A DNA stretch of 64,000 nt from Cricetomys ansorgei (Eukaryota; Chordata; Mammalia; Rodentia; Nesomyidae): the NCBI GenBank assembly GCA_026225945.1, contig JAMJFZ010000698.1, forward strand, positions 124,001-188,000, in the 5' to 3' direction. The notes below the pieces were generated by a model, which worked only from the letters and a program-made list of their open reading frames with translations, did not search any database and was not told where the DNA came from. How positions within the stretch are numbered: the stretch's first letter is position 1; each line of letters starts with the position of its first letter. Shown piece after piece: positions 35,718 to 49,698 of this stretch. Both the position numbers and the translations under genes were made by a program.

Positions 35718-38700
35718 TTCAAAACAAAGCCAGGTCCCTATGTTAACAGTTGAATTAGAAAGATGGCATCCTGTCCGTCTCTATTCTAAAGGTGCGTTTC
35801 ACACTTATTGTATGGATTTGATCCTCTGGGTTAATATTTCTTCCTCCATTTGTATTAGAGTCTCCTTGAACTAGAGCTATAGAAGTTTTTCATGTTTGAA
35901 ATCCAGGTGGTGTTTTGTGAGTTCAGAACCTGTATGTTTCCAGGCTTTTCTGAAACCTGTGAAGAGCTGGATATTTTGAACTCATAGTGAACCGATTACA
36001 ACTTCCTCCACTGTTCTGCGTCTAAAGATGTCTAGCACAACACCTGGTTCATGATGAAAATTTACATCTTTCTCTCATATAGACTGTTAATATTCATGTT
36101 ATTAACTTCCATAGCTTGAGAGATTCATGAAAATTCTCTCTTACACTGGCACTGATCTCCTATAGCTTACCTTTACCATTCAGGTTATTGTATAGTTGTA
36201 CACTGCTGTGGTGGCTCTTCAAGGAAGACATGGAGGCATATTCACATGTGTGATCTCTGCCAGACCTCCGCAGAGAGAACCAATATCCTACACAGCACCA
36301 CTGGACAGTGGAACCCTGGGCATATGAACTCAGTTGTTCTTAATGATTCAGAATTTGTTTTCAGTAAATTGTTTTATTGTTCTTCAATCAATTGTGGTTT
36401 TAAAAAATGTAAAATGTATGTATTTAGATTGTAGTTTTGTTTTCATTCAGTGTTTAATTTTTCATTTGCGTTTGTGTAATTATATTGAGGATTATCAGAT
36501 TTTCAAAAATTTAATGTATCTTTTTTGAACATAATATTATACCAATTATTACATAATATGTTGAATCCTAAGGTAAAATGTAGGCATAATAATAATTTGT
36601 TTTATTATGCAATGTCAAATTCAGCTTTATTCAGCCTTAATCACAGTGCGATGAAATATGTCACATGTCCATCTCTTTGACATCCAGCTGATTGCCCTCA
36701 CTTTTATTTAAATCTGCACACTTACACACCTTCAATCTAAATGCTTCTTCCAACTCATTGCTTTTCCTTGCATTGCTATGTGTGCTACATTTAAGATCAT
36801 GAATTGGTTACAGACTACAATTTTATTATTCCACAGTAATCCAGAATTTATTGTCATTTCATAAAAAGACATGCAATATATTAAGTAAAAGAAATTCATT
36901 TCATTTCCATCGTTCATGAAAACAGAAGTTTATAAAACTCAAATACCCTTACTACTGCGACTTTTCTCTTAGTTGTGGTGACTCTTTTGCTTTTATGTCT
37001 GTACCACAGGCTGGGAGCTTTTCAATATTGTGTTATTAGCTGTAACTGGACATAGTTATTGCTCATTAAGCAGGAAATCATACCCAGTTCTGGAAACTAA
37101 ACCAACTGTCAAGACCTACTTAAGACTTGTATCTTGGAGTAGAATCTACCACTGCCTCTGTATGAAAACAGCATAGTCCCTAAACATTCTTAATATCTAT
37201 CCTTACACACACAATTATGTCTATTCATTGCACCCTGTCAGGGGGACTTCTCTATGTGATAGAAGCATTCAGTTGTAGAAGGCTACAAACAATCAAAATG
37301 ATGACTTGTAGATAGCAGTCCCAACTGATACATTTACAATAAAATCTCCACACTTAAGGCTCAGAGTTCAGTGAAAAATATGGGACAAAGAACAGTAAGC
37401 GGCTGAGGTTCAGGGAATTTGCTGTGAGATTGTGTCTTTAGGAATGTCAAGAGTAGACCATAAAGCCTCATAAGATCAGCAACATGACTGTCTAAACATG
37501 AGCTGAACAAAAAGAGAAGTGCTAAAGTGAATAGGGAAGTCTCTTAAGACCTCGGTCATACCAGGAGACCTGCAGTCACAAAGAATGCTAACAGGAAGGA
37601 AAAGTCTTCCATGGGGCAGAACAAGCTGATTGGTTATCGAGGCCAAATGACCATCCATGAAACCATATATACAATTAACATTATACACAATGAGCCGGTT
37701 GCGTTTATATATCATGTAGGAATCTGTATTCCTATATATTACTATGTATAATATTTCTAGATTTAATAATATATAGGTACGGAGATTCCTGAGGTCATGA
37801 GCTTGTAAGAGAGGAAGACGGGTTATGTCGGAGCCTGGGATGTGAGAAAAGAAAAGGAGAAAATGTTGTAATTGCATTATAATCTCAAACAACCAAGGCT
37901 CCACTATTGATTAGCACTTTAATTTAATGTATGTGCTCTATGATTTTAACTTTGGCCTTCAGCTTCACTCAGTAAGAAATTACACGTATTCAAAAATTAT
38001 CCTGAAATTCACATCCTCTTACTTTTAGAGTCTTGTCTTCTATTAAAACCAGGGTATAAATTAATCTATGGCTGAAGAGGATGAATTCATGGAGACACGC
38101 CTTCTTACTATTACGTCCAATAGTAAACACTGAGATTACAAGTGCTTGTAGTGCAGGCATTTTATGTTTTAGAATCACATTTAAGACAATAGTTGATTGG
38201 TTTACTACATAAAGATCAGGACAACACTGTGCTAACATCCTTTTCTGTCCACAATGAGTATCTGTTAAAAGAAGAACTTCAGTTCAGATACAAAGTGACT
38301 TAAAATAATAAAACCCAGGTTCTCCGAAGAGGATATAATAATTGTTTTTAAATGGGGTTGTTGCATTTTTTTATATTCAGGGGAAGACATACCCTATATC
38401 TAACCTTGTATGGTTGCAATAAGAGCCAGAGGCTCAATTCCAATAAACTTTACCCAGTGGATCCCAGGAATTCATTGGGCCTCCTTAGAGAAGACAGGTG
38501 AGGAGATTTAACAAGGATGTGGGAACTTCAGCCCCAAGCTGGCTGCACCTGGAAAGCCTAAAGCAGCAGGGATTAGGGATCTTCCTTAGCCACATTGTTG
38601 AACCCAGCGCCCTCTGTAGCTCCTGTATACTCTTCTTACATCATCTGCCTATCTATCTATCTATCTACCTATCTGTCTGTCTGTCTGTCTACCACCTATC

Positions 38701-39626
38701 TATCATCTATCTACCATCTATCTATCTACCATCTGTCTATCATCTATCTGTCTAGCTATCATCTATCTATCTATTTCCATCCCTCCCTCTCATGCTTCAT
38801 CCCTATGTTTTTGCCTGAAAAATACTATCCTGTGTAAAATGCTGCCACATCATAATCTTTCTTGTAGTCAGACGTTAGCTGTTAATATGTATAAGTAAGG
38901 GAGTATGTAAGCGTGATCAGATGATGAATCACAAACAGGAGAACACAAGAGGAGAGAGAGTTGCCCAGAAAGGGGACAGGTGTGCCTAAAGTTCTATGTG
39001 GTACAGAAACTGAAAGCACACTGTCGTGTATTCATGAGCAAAAGGGAGAATGTGATATTAGGAACAAGGCTGGCAGAGAAGCAGCATGCAGGATTTATTT
39101 TAAAATAACATAAGGGCTCTGGTTTATTAAAACAAGCTTTCAAACTGTGATCATGCGCCTGTGTGTATCAGGATATATGTTCTCTACATATATATGTGAT
39201 CATGTGCTTATGCATAAGGCATTCATCATCCAGCACTCGATATTCCCACATATTGTCTGCAACATGTATAAGTTTGAATGCTAATAAAAGCTGAATAAAA
39301 CATCAATATTTCTATTACAGTGTTAATAATTACAAAAGTGATAAACTGCTTTAACATAAAACAAATTTACTTGAAGTTTTCTTGTTATATGTGGTGATAA
39401 ACGTGTTAAATACAATTATTTTCATTTACTTTTAGGTTCATTTTCTTGAAAAATTCAATATACTCAGTCAAGCAAGATGTGCTTTAAGTAACGACTGTGG
39501 GTTTTATATCATAATGTACTGAATATTTATGAACATATATCTCCATCTGTGCTTGCTCTATCTTTTTATGTTAATGTCTTCTTTTAAAAGGTACTCTTGT
39601 AATGTTGTGCTCCCCCTCGTTTTGTA
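35718..39626 (+). other. 3' region of gene B and spacer to unit 3
   Basis: The first roughly 500 bases match the sequence after A and C. The dispersed repeat seen after A and C is reduced here to about 130 bases, joined near 36352 to its right flank. A TCTA microsatellite lies at 38646-38776. No gene is recognised. Confidence 0.6.
38646..38776. repeat. (TCTA)n/(TCTG)n microsatellite, unit 2-3 spacer
   Basis: A mixed TATC, TGTC and CATC tetranucleotide array, more interrupted than its homologues at 19588 and 59164. Confidence 0.93.
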
Positions 39627-39785
39627 GTTTTTTGTTTGTGTTTTTTCGAGACAGGGTTTCTCTGTAGTGACTCTGGCTGTCCTGGAATTCTCTTTGTAGA
39701 CCATGCTGGCTTCAAACTCATAGAGATCCACCTGTCTCTGCCTCCCAAGGGCTGGTAATAAAGGTGTGAGCCACCAACGCTCAGC
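39627..39785 (-). mobile_element. B1 SINE, unit 3
   Basis: Minus-strand B1 at the same place as the one at 20545: T-rich tail complement, 'cgagacagggtttctctgta', 'ctggctgtcctgg', 'gtgtgagccacca'. It is nearly identical to the copy at 60142. Confidence 0.92.
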
Positions 39786-39936
39786 AAGTTCCTGTTTTTA
39801 AAAACATCAACCTTTATACATTTTTAATGGCTTATTTTCAAATGAGAAACATTATGACACTAGATTGCATTGTTTTCGTTTTCACTCAGACCTTTGAAAT
39901 ACTCATTTGTATATTTTGAACCAATCTGTATGTGGT

Positions 39937-40304
39937 GGTTTGAATGAGAATGGCCCCCATCGGCTCATATATTTTAATGCTTGGTTACCAGGGATTGCCG
40001 TTCCTTGGCAGGATTAGAAGTGTTGGATTCATTGTAGGATATGTGTCACTGGGGGTGGGCTTTGAGCTTTCATAAGACCATTCAAGGCCCAGAGTCTTTC
40101 TCTCCCTGCTGACTATGAATTTGGATGTAGAACTCTCAGTTACATTTCCAGCTCCATGTCTGCCTGCATGCCACCATGCTCTCTGCCATGGTGATAATGA
40201 ACTAAACCTCTGAAACTGCAAGCAAGACCCAACTAATTTGTTCGCTTTCATAAGAGTCTCAGTGGTTATGGTGTTTCTTCATAGCAATAGAACATGAGTT
40301 AGTC
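39937..40304 (+). repeat. Dispersed rodent repeat, array anchor copy 3
   Basis: Same element as at 3707 and 20863. The spacing from copy 2 is 19074 bases and to copy 4 is 20515 bases. It is nearly identical to copy 4. Confidence 0.6.
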
Positions 40305-42468
40305 ATGAATTTCTCAATGGCTTTTCAAAAATGAAACACACACCAGGTTTCTCACACATGGGGACACATTGCTGTCAGTCTCAAAGGTGCCCCTCACGTC
40401 CTTGTAACCCTACCAAGTGAAGCTTCTATGAGGACATCACAGCACAGATTGCCCTCACATTTTAACTCTACATTTATGAAAGAATTCAGCATGTAAAGCT
40501 GCATATTGACTTAATTTTCATGTGCTTTTCAAATTTTGTGTATTTTCACATGACGGTAATGGGGATTTTCCAAAGTCACATGAGGTACTCAGTTTAAGGT
40601 TTGCTCTGTTGATGTGTGTGTGCAGTGAGTTGGGAGAATATTCGGGATACTAAAAACCATTTTTGGTATTGGAAGCTTTGTCTGCAGTATGGTGATGCAG
40701 GGATGGTGAGAACCTGATGGTGTTTAGTTCAGGGGAGCAATTCTAGGTCTTGGGTCAATCACCTTCTCAGGAGCTCTGAGCTCGTCCCATGCAGTGTGCT
40801 ATTTCTCAAAGGACATGGGTTTTGTAAAGCAGGGTCAAATGACTTAGATCCCTTTGTATACTGTCCAGTACAAGGTATTTTCTGAGTGCATTCAAGGCCA
40901 CCATAATTCTCCCAACACTCAAAAGAAAATATTTAGAGAAGAAAAAGCTAACCATGGCTACTGACAGACTGAAGACCTGAGATCAGAGTGCTCATCATTC
41001 CAGAAAAAAAAAATTGCTTCATTTTTGTTTTACCCTGGACGAATGGTTGCATTAGAAACAAGAATTGGAAACAAAACCAACACAGTAAAGAGCTTTGATG
41101 GAGGAAGTGGGACACGGATCTAAGTGATAAAGCACAGACAGTGCTGTGCATAAGGAGTCCCCCCGCTGGACACTCACATAGTATCTCCTTCTCCTTTATG
41201 GGATCTCAGATCCTCTTCAATGCACCGATCTCGATGTGAAGCACAGAGGAGGGAGGGAATTCCAAACCTGAGAGTCAACACAATTATTTCCAATTGTGCT
41301 TAAAGTTTCTGTCTCTTTTCTAGTGCACGTGACTCAGAAAAAAATAGTAATATTTATCAAGACTCGGGGAAGGCTCTGAAGGTTTTCGTTCACTCCACTC
41401 TTCCATCTTTCCTCTGGGACCTTGTCTATTGGTTCGAGCACTGAACCATTGCTACAGAATAAGCCACAGTCTCCTCACTGCCCTAACCTTCTCCTATGAA
41501 TTAGGAAATAGAACTCTGTTCACCACTTCTTTATTCAGTGCATTCAGTGACAGATACATTGAGATGCCTTTAAATTCTTATGCTTTACAGAGAAATGAGA
41601 AAGATTTCCCATACACCCTCATGATTTGAGAACAGAGAAAGTAGCTGCAAACCCACTGCCTCATGCAGTGTGTGTCAGAAGCTACGTATCATCTTCTCAA
41701 TGATTAACTGAGGATGAACAAGTAGAGCAGAGTTGCAGAAACTCCAAGCTCACAATGTCATCAGGAAACTCATTTTATACAATGAAATTCAGTGCGCTTT
41801 TGGAAGTGAGTAATTCAGCAAGGCCATTGCTTTTCTCAAACTGTGTTGGGTATGAATATCAGTCTTGATATGTAGATGTGCAGAGAAGGTGATTCAGAAA
41901 CTTCTAGCGACATTATGCAAGGTAGACTCTGCTGTTTTCTGTTTTGGTTTGGTTTGGTTCTGGTTTGGGGAAGCATGAGGGCGAAAACTTTTGGTTGTTT
42001 TGGTCTGGTATGGAATTTTCGGCCCTTTCTCTTTTCACATTACGTCTACCGTGGCATCCTCTGATGTGGCATGGTCCTACCAACCTCAATTGTTTTCATA
42101 TGAAAAGTTTTGTCCTTCGTACTTCTGCCCTAATTATCCAAAGAATAATTCATCCCTGAGCTCTTACTCCTATCTGTTGTCTTGGCTGAAATTATGGTAC
42201 CTGTTGCATTGGGAAAAGATCCACAAGCATATTTTTCAGCTTGTTTTTTCCATGAATACCGGGCCACAGATGCAGAGCCTAAGGGAAGAAGTTCTAGAAT
42301 TCTCAACACAATGAATGAATCATCAGAAAAAAATCTCAGAATGATTAGTGTGACAGTCCCCCTTGTCAGCAAAGTTGGCAGCACAAATGATCACACGCAT
42401 ATGAGCTAAGTATACATAAACCTCCTAGACACTGGATCTGCATCCTTCAGACTTACAGCTTGGCAGAC
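40305..42468 (+). other. 5' flank of gene C
   Basis: Nearly identical to the flank of gene D (60819-62986) and more distantly similar to those of A and B. The sequence just before the ATG ('agcttggcagac') is shared by all four genes. No promoter element can be named with confidence. Confidence 0.6.
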
Positions 42469-42695
42469 ATGTGTGTTGGTAGGGTGTTTTCTTGGGTTTT
42501 TATTGTTGGGGTCTTGCATTATCCCAGTCCTGTGTATGCCTATAACAGCTCTGAGTGTTACTTTACAATCAAAGAAGATTTTCACCGTGAAGGAGATCTG
42601 ATGATCGGTGCATTTTTTCCAGTTCATACTTACTACACAGGCAAAAAAGTTCCTCATGCACAATTTGTACACTATTATGGCGACATTCACCTACA
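42469..42695 (+). pseudogene. Vmn2r: Gene C exon 1, open
   Basis: 227 bases, donor CA|GTAAGT. It starts MCVGRVFSWVFIVGVL and has a signal peptide ending in VYA, then CYFTIKEDFHREGDLMIGAFF. Intact. It differs from gene D exon 1 at only a few places. Confidence 0.9.
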
Positions 42696-45600
42696 GTAAG
42701 TTTCATTACTCATGTGCCCTGTTTCATAATTCATGTTTACTATGACCTAGGTGATGCATGGATTCTACCTTCCATGCTTCTTATTTGTGTGTCCATGCCA
42801 ACCCTTCCTCTGACCTCAAATCAGTATGTAATTTTATGTTCCCACTCACTTCTTTGCTTCTTTTAGAACAGAGGACAGAAGTTTGACTGTTCGTTATTGA
42901 TTTTTGTTTTCAAGTGTGCTAACTGAAATCTTGTGATCTTACATTGCACTGTGTTTTCAGCCACAGTTTTGCAAGTTTCTCATGCCACGTCTTTAGAGGA
43001 AGAATGCTTTTATCAAAGGTTAACCTTGTCTTCGGGGCATTCTAGCAGTCTCTATGAACGCCTCTGAAAAGAGACGATGCCACAGAAAGCTGTGAGTCCT
43101 GAGAGTCAGATGTGATGCTAGAGTCTCCAGTTTGCCTGTGTCAGACAACATGATTTAGAAGTAGGGGTGTGCAATGTAGAAGTTGGGAGCAATTATTTCC
43201 TCTCAAAACATCTCTGCCTGTCTTAGATGTTGATGTTTTATAATAAATTGACTACCTGCTAACCTCTGAGTCTCAGACACTTTTCCAGTGTCTGTTTGCT
43301 CAATGCATTTCTCATAAGATTTCTTCTCGTGTTCATTGCTGTGTTCATAAGACACATTGACTGTAACTGTGGCCGCATAGAGTTGTTTCTTATTAAGTTA
43401 GAAATAAAATCAAACTAAATTTACAAGAGGAAAGTTTTTCTGTTGCCATAAAATATGAACATGTGTGTCTTTCCCCCTTTTCTTTCCTTCCTCAAAATCT
43501 TCCATTGTTCACAGCATTTCCTAACTTTTTCTTACAGGGTGAAACACATGAAGGTGTATGTATTTCATAGCTGACAGCATTCTCTCAGGCTTCTGAATGC
43601 ATTCTTTACTACAATGTGTGAAAGTGCATATGGGTTTTCAAAGAGGGAATGTGCTGTCTCTCTGAGTCTCTGTCTTTCTCTGTCTTTTTTCAAAATATTT
43701 TTATAACACATTCATCTTTCTTTGTGTGGCATGCATACTCATGCCATGGATCACATGAGCAGGTTAGAGAACATGGTTGGAAGGATATTCTTTCCTTGCA
43801 CCATGTGTGTTTGGGATCAAACTCAGCTACTGAAATCCAGTGGCAAGATCCTGCAATGACTGAGCCATATTTTCATCCCACATAGTAAAACCTGTTATAC
43901 GTGGTGGTTCCTATCCTTCCCATTACAGTTGGAGTTTTCTCAGGAATGTATAGGAGGGAGAAGCAGTCCATCGCATGCACTTAAAAATGTTGTTGAACTG
44001 GTTTGTCAAAGTAGATTACACCAACTATATTCTTATATGAATAGTTTGATTAAAAAAATCACGTACCAAATAAATAATATCTTTCACAATTTGGATTTTA
44101 AAAGTTTTTCTCTTCTATTTTAGATATGCCCCTTGTGTAAGAAGTTTTATACATCAAAAGGCAAACATACTTTCTTGCAGTGTATTCTAAATTATTCTAC
44201 AATGTGTTGCATGTTTCAAAATTTATTACTTGGTTTAATTTTTAAATTGTCATGTAATTGTAGCCTTTCTTCCTGTCTTTCTTTCCTTTCTTCCCTCCAT
44301 ACCTTCCTAAATAGCTGTTCTTCCCATCTTTGGAATTCATGGACTCTTTACAAAAATCATGGTTGCATAAACATAAGTGTGTGTGGACACGCGTGGTCCT
44401 AAATGCAACCACGCCAACTACATCTATGGATATTTTCAAGGCTGACAAATAGCTATTGGACCAATTGTTATGCTCTTCCCTATGGAAAACTATTTCTCTG
44501 ACTCTTGGCAGTCCTGAATAGCCTGTCACATTTTGTGAAGAATTATGCATGTTTAGAACATCTGGCCATTTTAAATACATTCATAAAAATCAACTTAACC
44601 AATATATGGAGAACAGAATTAAAATTCATTGTATTTAAAGAATGTGAAATATTCTTTCAATTTATTTCTATCTACTTTTCTCTATTTTTAACTACATATT
44701 TATCTACTCAAGTGTGTCAGGACTCTCCTTGATTCTGATCACCACTGGGTGCTAACTCAGAAAATCCAAAATTAATTGGCTTTTCTAGTGTCTCTCTTTA
44801 GGAGGGCGGCCTCAACTTAGGTATGCTTCTGTGATAACTCAGGCCTCCTTTCTCTTTCTCTGAAGCCATCTTCTTGCCATGTGGCTGATTGTCCAGCTGT
44901 GTCTGACTGCTGTTTATCCTTAACTCAAGCAGCTTAATCACAGCTTTCTACTTCTCAGGCCATTGTCCTCTTTCGGCATCTGCTATGGTTTAATCTTTGC
45001 CTGCCTTGAAATTTTTTGGTTTCTTTTTAACCTCTAATAATATTGTGCTCAAGCTTCAAAAATGTTTTATGATTGTATATGAAGTACTATGATTTTAATG
45101 TACAATGTATTGTAGAAAAATACAGGGATCCAAGAAAAATGATCAAATTGGGTGACAATAGTTTCCCTCTCCCCATAATTACTTAGGTTGAAAGCATTTA
45201 GGGTCTACTGCTGATTTTTTCATGGAAAATGTAACAAGAATTATGACTAAAATGTATTCAAAAGACCTTGTATACATATATGAAATTCTTAAACATTATC
45301 CATTATATATATACATACATACATATATATATTCATATAAATCTACATTATCTATAGGATAAAAAATATATTTATTTTTCTTAGTTAAAATAATTAAACA
45401 CTTTGGTGTCTAATTCATTTCACTATATATAATTCACTTATTTATGATTTTGGAAGTTCAGTCTTCTTTCATATGTTTTCAAATATTTTTATCAATTATA
45501 AATTTATACACTGTGTGTCTTTCTTATCTTCTCCCCTCCCATGACCTCTCTCTGCAAGCAATGCTCAACCTTAACATTTGTTTTCACCCAAGTTTGAAAT

Positions 45601-48248
45601 TCCTCTTTCTCTCCCCTAAGGGCCTGGTAGGTGTTAATTATTCTTGTACCTGGAACCTCCTGGAGTTTGTGAAACCCACCAGGAGTCACATGGTGGATGA
45701 TAACTGACTCTCTCACACTAGCTGTCAAATATCAGAACTCCTCAGTTAGAGCTAGGAATTCACAGTAAACTCTCCCCTCCGTGCTGGGATTATTTTTTTC
45801 TGTCTTGAGCTTATGCAGGTCTTGTCCACTCTGTCACAGACGCTGTGCAATCATATGCACAACTCCTCTGGACTCTGGGAAATAGGTTTCCAATAGTTAT
45901 CTACTTCCTCTGGCTTTACAATCTTTCTGCCTACTCTTCTTTAAGGACCAAAGAGATTTCTGGGGATGAATGTTATGCATGTCCCTTTTAGATCTGAGCA
46001 CAACAAAGTGCCTTATTCTCTCCAAAATGACCAACTGAAGGTCTCTGTCTTTGTACACCTACAGGAAGAAGTTTCCCTAATCAGTGTTGATAGGTGCTCT
46101 GATGTACAGTTTGAGCAATAAATTCTTAGGAAACATGTCGATGCTATGCCTATTTAACAGAATAATATAATTATACACCCACCTCTGGCTTAAACCTCAC
46201 TAGTCACAGTTTCTCGATCCAGATCACATTGCAAGGTATGAGTTTCTTCTTACAGAGTGGGCCTGAGATGCAATCTGAGCATGATTTGAGTACTTGGGTA
46301 ACATTTTTGTTGCTGTTATTAGATCAGTAGTTTTTGAAGCTGTCAGGGTTCACAGCTGGATGTTATAGATTTCTCTTTGTTTTCATAAAAAGAACCACTC
46401 AGGACTGTCAAAGCTATCCAGTAGGGAAAAGATTCCCTTCCAGTACCAGCTTGCTTGGCATGTTTATGACTCAACTATAGAGTGTCTTTAGAAGGAGGGT
46501 CTTCACATCAAGTTCTGGAACAACAAAGAACAATTTCCAAAATTCCATATATTAAAGAAAAGACCTTACATTCATACCCTAATGAACTTCAAGTGATACA
46601 GCTCAGTCATGTTAATACCCCAAACACCCAACCAAATCTGCAAAGTTCACCCCCACCAGCCTCTTCGCCTCGTCTTCTTTAGTTTGCAGAGGATGTGTTG
46701 CAGCATCTGTCCTGACGCTCGGGCTCAGAACCATCATCTTCCTCCTTTTCCTCAATATTCCCTGGTCCTTACATGTAGTGGTTGTGAATGTACTGACTGG
46801 GGAAAGAAACCCTGAGGCTTTTACCGGTCATGGCATCATGGTCTGTGTCTGCTGCACAAAGAATTTCTTTATACAGATAGAGCTATCCTTATCTATGCAT
46901 AGAAGGTTAAGGCTAGATTACACTTAGTCATTACACGGGTTTAGAAAACTGGCAGTAGTAGTCTTTCCTCTAGGGCCCATGCCTTCAGCTACAGGTAGTT
47001 GTCTAAATGTACAGATACAGTGCCAGGCAGGGCTCTCTTCTTACACAGCCTGCCCTAAGTGCAATAAGATACCTGTGATATCCAAGGATATACCTGTCAG
47101 GATTATACCTAACAGAATATCTTGCTCTGCTTATTAATATTGTGGTGTCCTTGGCATTGCAGCTGGATACAACTACTGGTTTCTTTTCTCCCTTGAGAGG
47201 TTGTGTGACTCCTGTAACTATGAGAGCCTGCCCTCATGATGGGGGCTTTCAGTAAATTCAGGTATTTACTCCCACATATCCTCTGAGGTGTGTAAAGTCT
47301 TCAGCAATAAGATTTCCCTTTTGGAAGATATCTAGGGCATTAGCAACAGCCTATATAATTTTTATGGGGAGACTCTTTTTTACTTCCCTAAAAACAGAGC
47401 AGAACCAGGTTTCCAATGCCTGGCACCTGATGTTTTGTTAGATTATGGCATTCCATTGGAACCTACTCTTGTAATTTCAGAATTGGACACTAAAATGAGG
47501 AATGTTTCAGAAAGTAAAGATGCTTCTGGTGCAATTGAGTTTACTGACTTCATATCCCCAGAAAACGCATGAGTGCATATCTGCCATCCAGAAATTGTGT
47601 GAGGAAAGGAGGACGGATACACAAGAACCCCTGAGAGAGTTCAATAGAGATGCCAGGCAACGGGACGAGTAGACACCCTCTAGAAAAGAGAGGAGAGCCA
47701 ACATTGCCAGTGGTGGTTTTCCTGCTGCTTGCGCGGATAACATTTATATTTAAACACACACACACACACAATCAATATACATACACACAGAGAGAATAAC
47801 ATAAACTGCACAAAGATAATATTGTCAAAGAATGAAACCTATTTATCTAGATATGTCAGATTAACTCAATACTATTCTTCGATTAAGAGATTATATTGGA
47901 AAGTAGAGTATCTTAATTAAGTAACTATGGATTTTTTCTAACAGTACAAGTTAAAATATCAAAAATGCATCAGGAGATGTTATTATATAAGGAGCTGTAT
48001 TTACATACATGGGCTGAAATTTTTCCTACTAAATACAAAAAGAGTAAGTGAGCTCTCTTGGATTTGTCAATAATGAGAGTCACACCTACAGGACCTATCA
48101 GAACGCCACAACATAATCACTTCAATTTCAGGCATGTATGGAATTTATATAAACACTACTATTTGAATTAGAAAAATCCCTGCAGTAAACCTGCAGCTGT
48201 GAGTGATCTATAACTTCCCCCTAGTTTATTTTTCTTCCATTTATGCAG
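42696..48248 (+). other. Vmn2r: Intron 1 of gene C
   Basis: 5553 bases, GTAAGT to TTTATGCAG. It shares most of its sequence with intron 1 of A and B. It contains a short TA-rich stretch at about 45290-45370 and a CA run near 47754-47770. The exon-like segment found in A and B is present here without a usable donor ('tgtgctaactg' in place of GGTAAGTG). No gene is seen. Confidence 0.7.
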
Positions 48249-48540
48249 GTATAGATTTAAAAACTACCAGTTGATTCTGGCCCTGGTGTTTGCCATTGAA
48301 GAGATCAACAGCAACCCTCATCTTTTACCAAATGTATCTCTGGGATTTGATTTTTATAATGTCCCATACAGTGAGAAAAGTATTCTCATGAATGCCCATA
48401 TTTGGCTCACAGGGCTGAGCAGTTTCTACTGTAATTACAACTGCAGAAAGAAGAGCAAGTCTGCTGCTGCACTCACAGGACCATCATGGGCCGCATCTGC
48501 CTACATCGGAACACTGCTGCACCTCTACAAATTCCCACAG
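48249..48540 (+). pseudogene. Vmn2r: Gene C exon 2, open
   Basis: 292 bases. The split codon CA|G gives Gln, then YRFKNYQLILALVFAIEE and the rest of the exon without stops, ending FPQ|GTGAGG. Lobe 1 of the ligand-binding domain. Confidence 0.9.
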
Positions 48541-48894
48541 GTGAGGAGTAGATTGGGGAAAAGAGCCAGGTCTACATTGATGACATTTCAGGTGTATGTA
48601 ACAGAGGGAAGCTTTGATTATTAAGCTATCAATGACAAGTGTAAAGACAATTGGAGATGGGTCCACATTTCAGTCAGTTGGGAAGGAAAGGAAATGGAGA
48701 AAGGGTGAGATAAGAAAGAGTCATAAAAATGGAGGGCTAATCAGGAATTTTCTGGAAAATTCAGTGAGAAATTTGCATGTACAGTCAGCTTGAACTAATT
48801 CTCATGCTGACCACTCACACCTGGTACTTTAGTACAAAGACTGTCTTTGACGCCAATGTTTTTCTTCTTGTAACTAATACTGGTTTCTCTACAG

Positions 48895-49698
48895 CTCACT
48901 GTTGGTCCTTTTGATTCTATCCTGAGTGACCCAGGACAGTATAATTCTCTCTACCAGATGGCCCCACGAAGCACATCTCTGTCCCTTGCCATGGTCTCAT
49001 TGATGCTTCATTTTGGCTGGACCTGGGTTGGTGTGCTTCTCCCAGATGACCATAGAGGAATTCAGTTTCTATTAGATTTAAGAAAAACCATTCTGAATAA
49101 TCACATTTGCATAGCTTTTGTGGAAATGATCCCAGGCACCTGGACTTCATTCTCCAACAAACTCTGGAAAAATTTGGGAAAGTCCAGGAATCATTGGCGA
49201 ATACCATCATCATTTTTGGTGACACTGATTCTCTACAAGGTTTAATGCGAAACCTAGGGCAACAACTTTTTACAGGGAAAGTCTGGGTCATGAACTCTCA
49301 GTGGGATACTACTAACCATGGTGATTATTTCTTGCTAGATTCATTCCACGGAAGTCTCATTTTTTCACACCAACATGAGCAGTTTATTGAATTTAAAAAT
49401 TTTATCCAAACAGTTAATCCTTACAAATACCCAGAAGACATTTATCTTCCCAAGTTGTGGCATTTTTCTTCAAATGCCCATTTTCAGAGCTTGATTGTCA
49501 TCTCTTGGAGGGCTGCCAACCCAATGCTTCCTTGGAATTCCTGCCTAGAGATATTTTTGACATGGACATGAGTGAAGAGAGCTACAACATCTACAATGCT
49601 GTGTATGCTGTGGCCCACAGTCTACATGAGATGAGTCTGCAGCGAGTACAAATGCAGCCGAATGGAAATGGGGAAGAAATGACGTTCTTCCCTGGCAG
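48895..49698 (+). pseudogene. Vmn2r: Gene C exon 3 with three single-base losses
   Basis: The exon opens normally (LTVGPFDSILSDPGQYNSLYQ, HFGWTWVGVLLPDD). Losses compared with A and B: G after the A run at about 49171 ('ggaaaaattt' against 'ggaaaaagttt'), one base in 'catttttcttc' near 49465, and one C in 'ttcttccctgg' near 49691. TAA at 49243-49245 follows the first. Each of the three frames continues with perfect family sequence beyond its shift. The donor CAG|GTACTG and the acceptor TTCTCTACAG are intact. Confidence 0.9.

Noticed and set aside
42870..42922. Homologue in gene C of the exon-like segment of intron 1
   Set aside because: The donor reads GCTAACTG rather than GGTAAGTG, so it cannot serve as a normal exon here.
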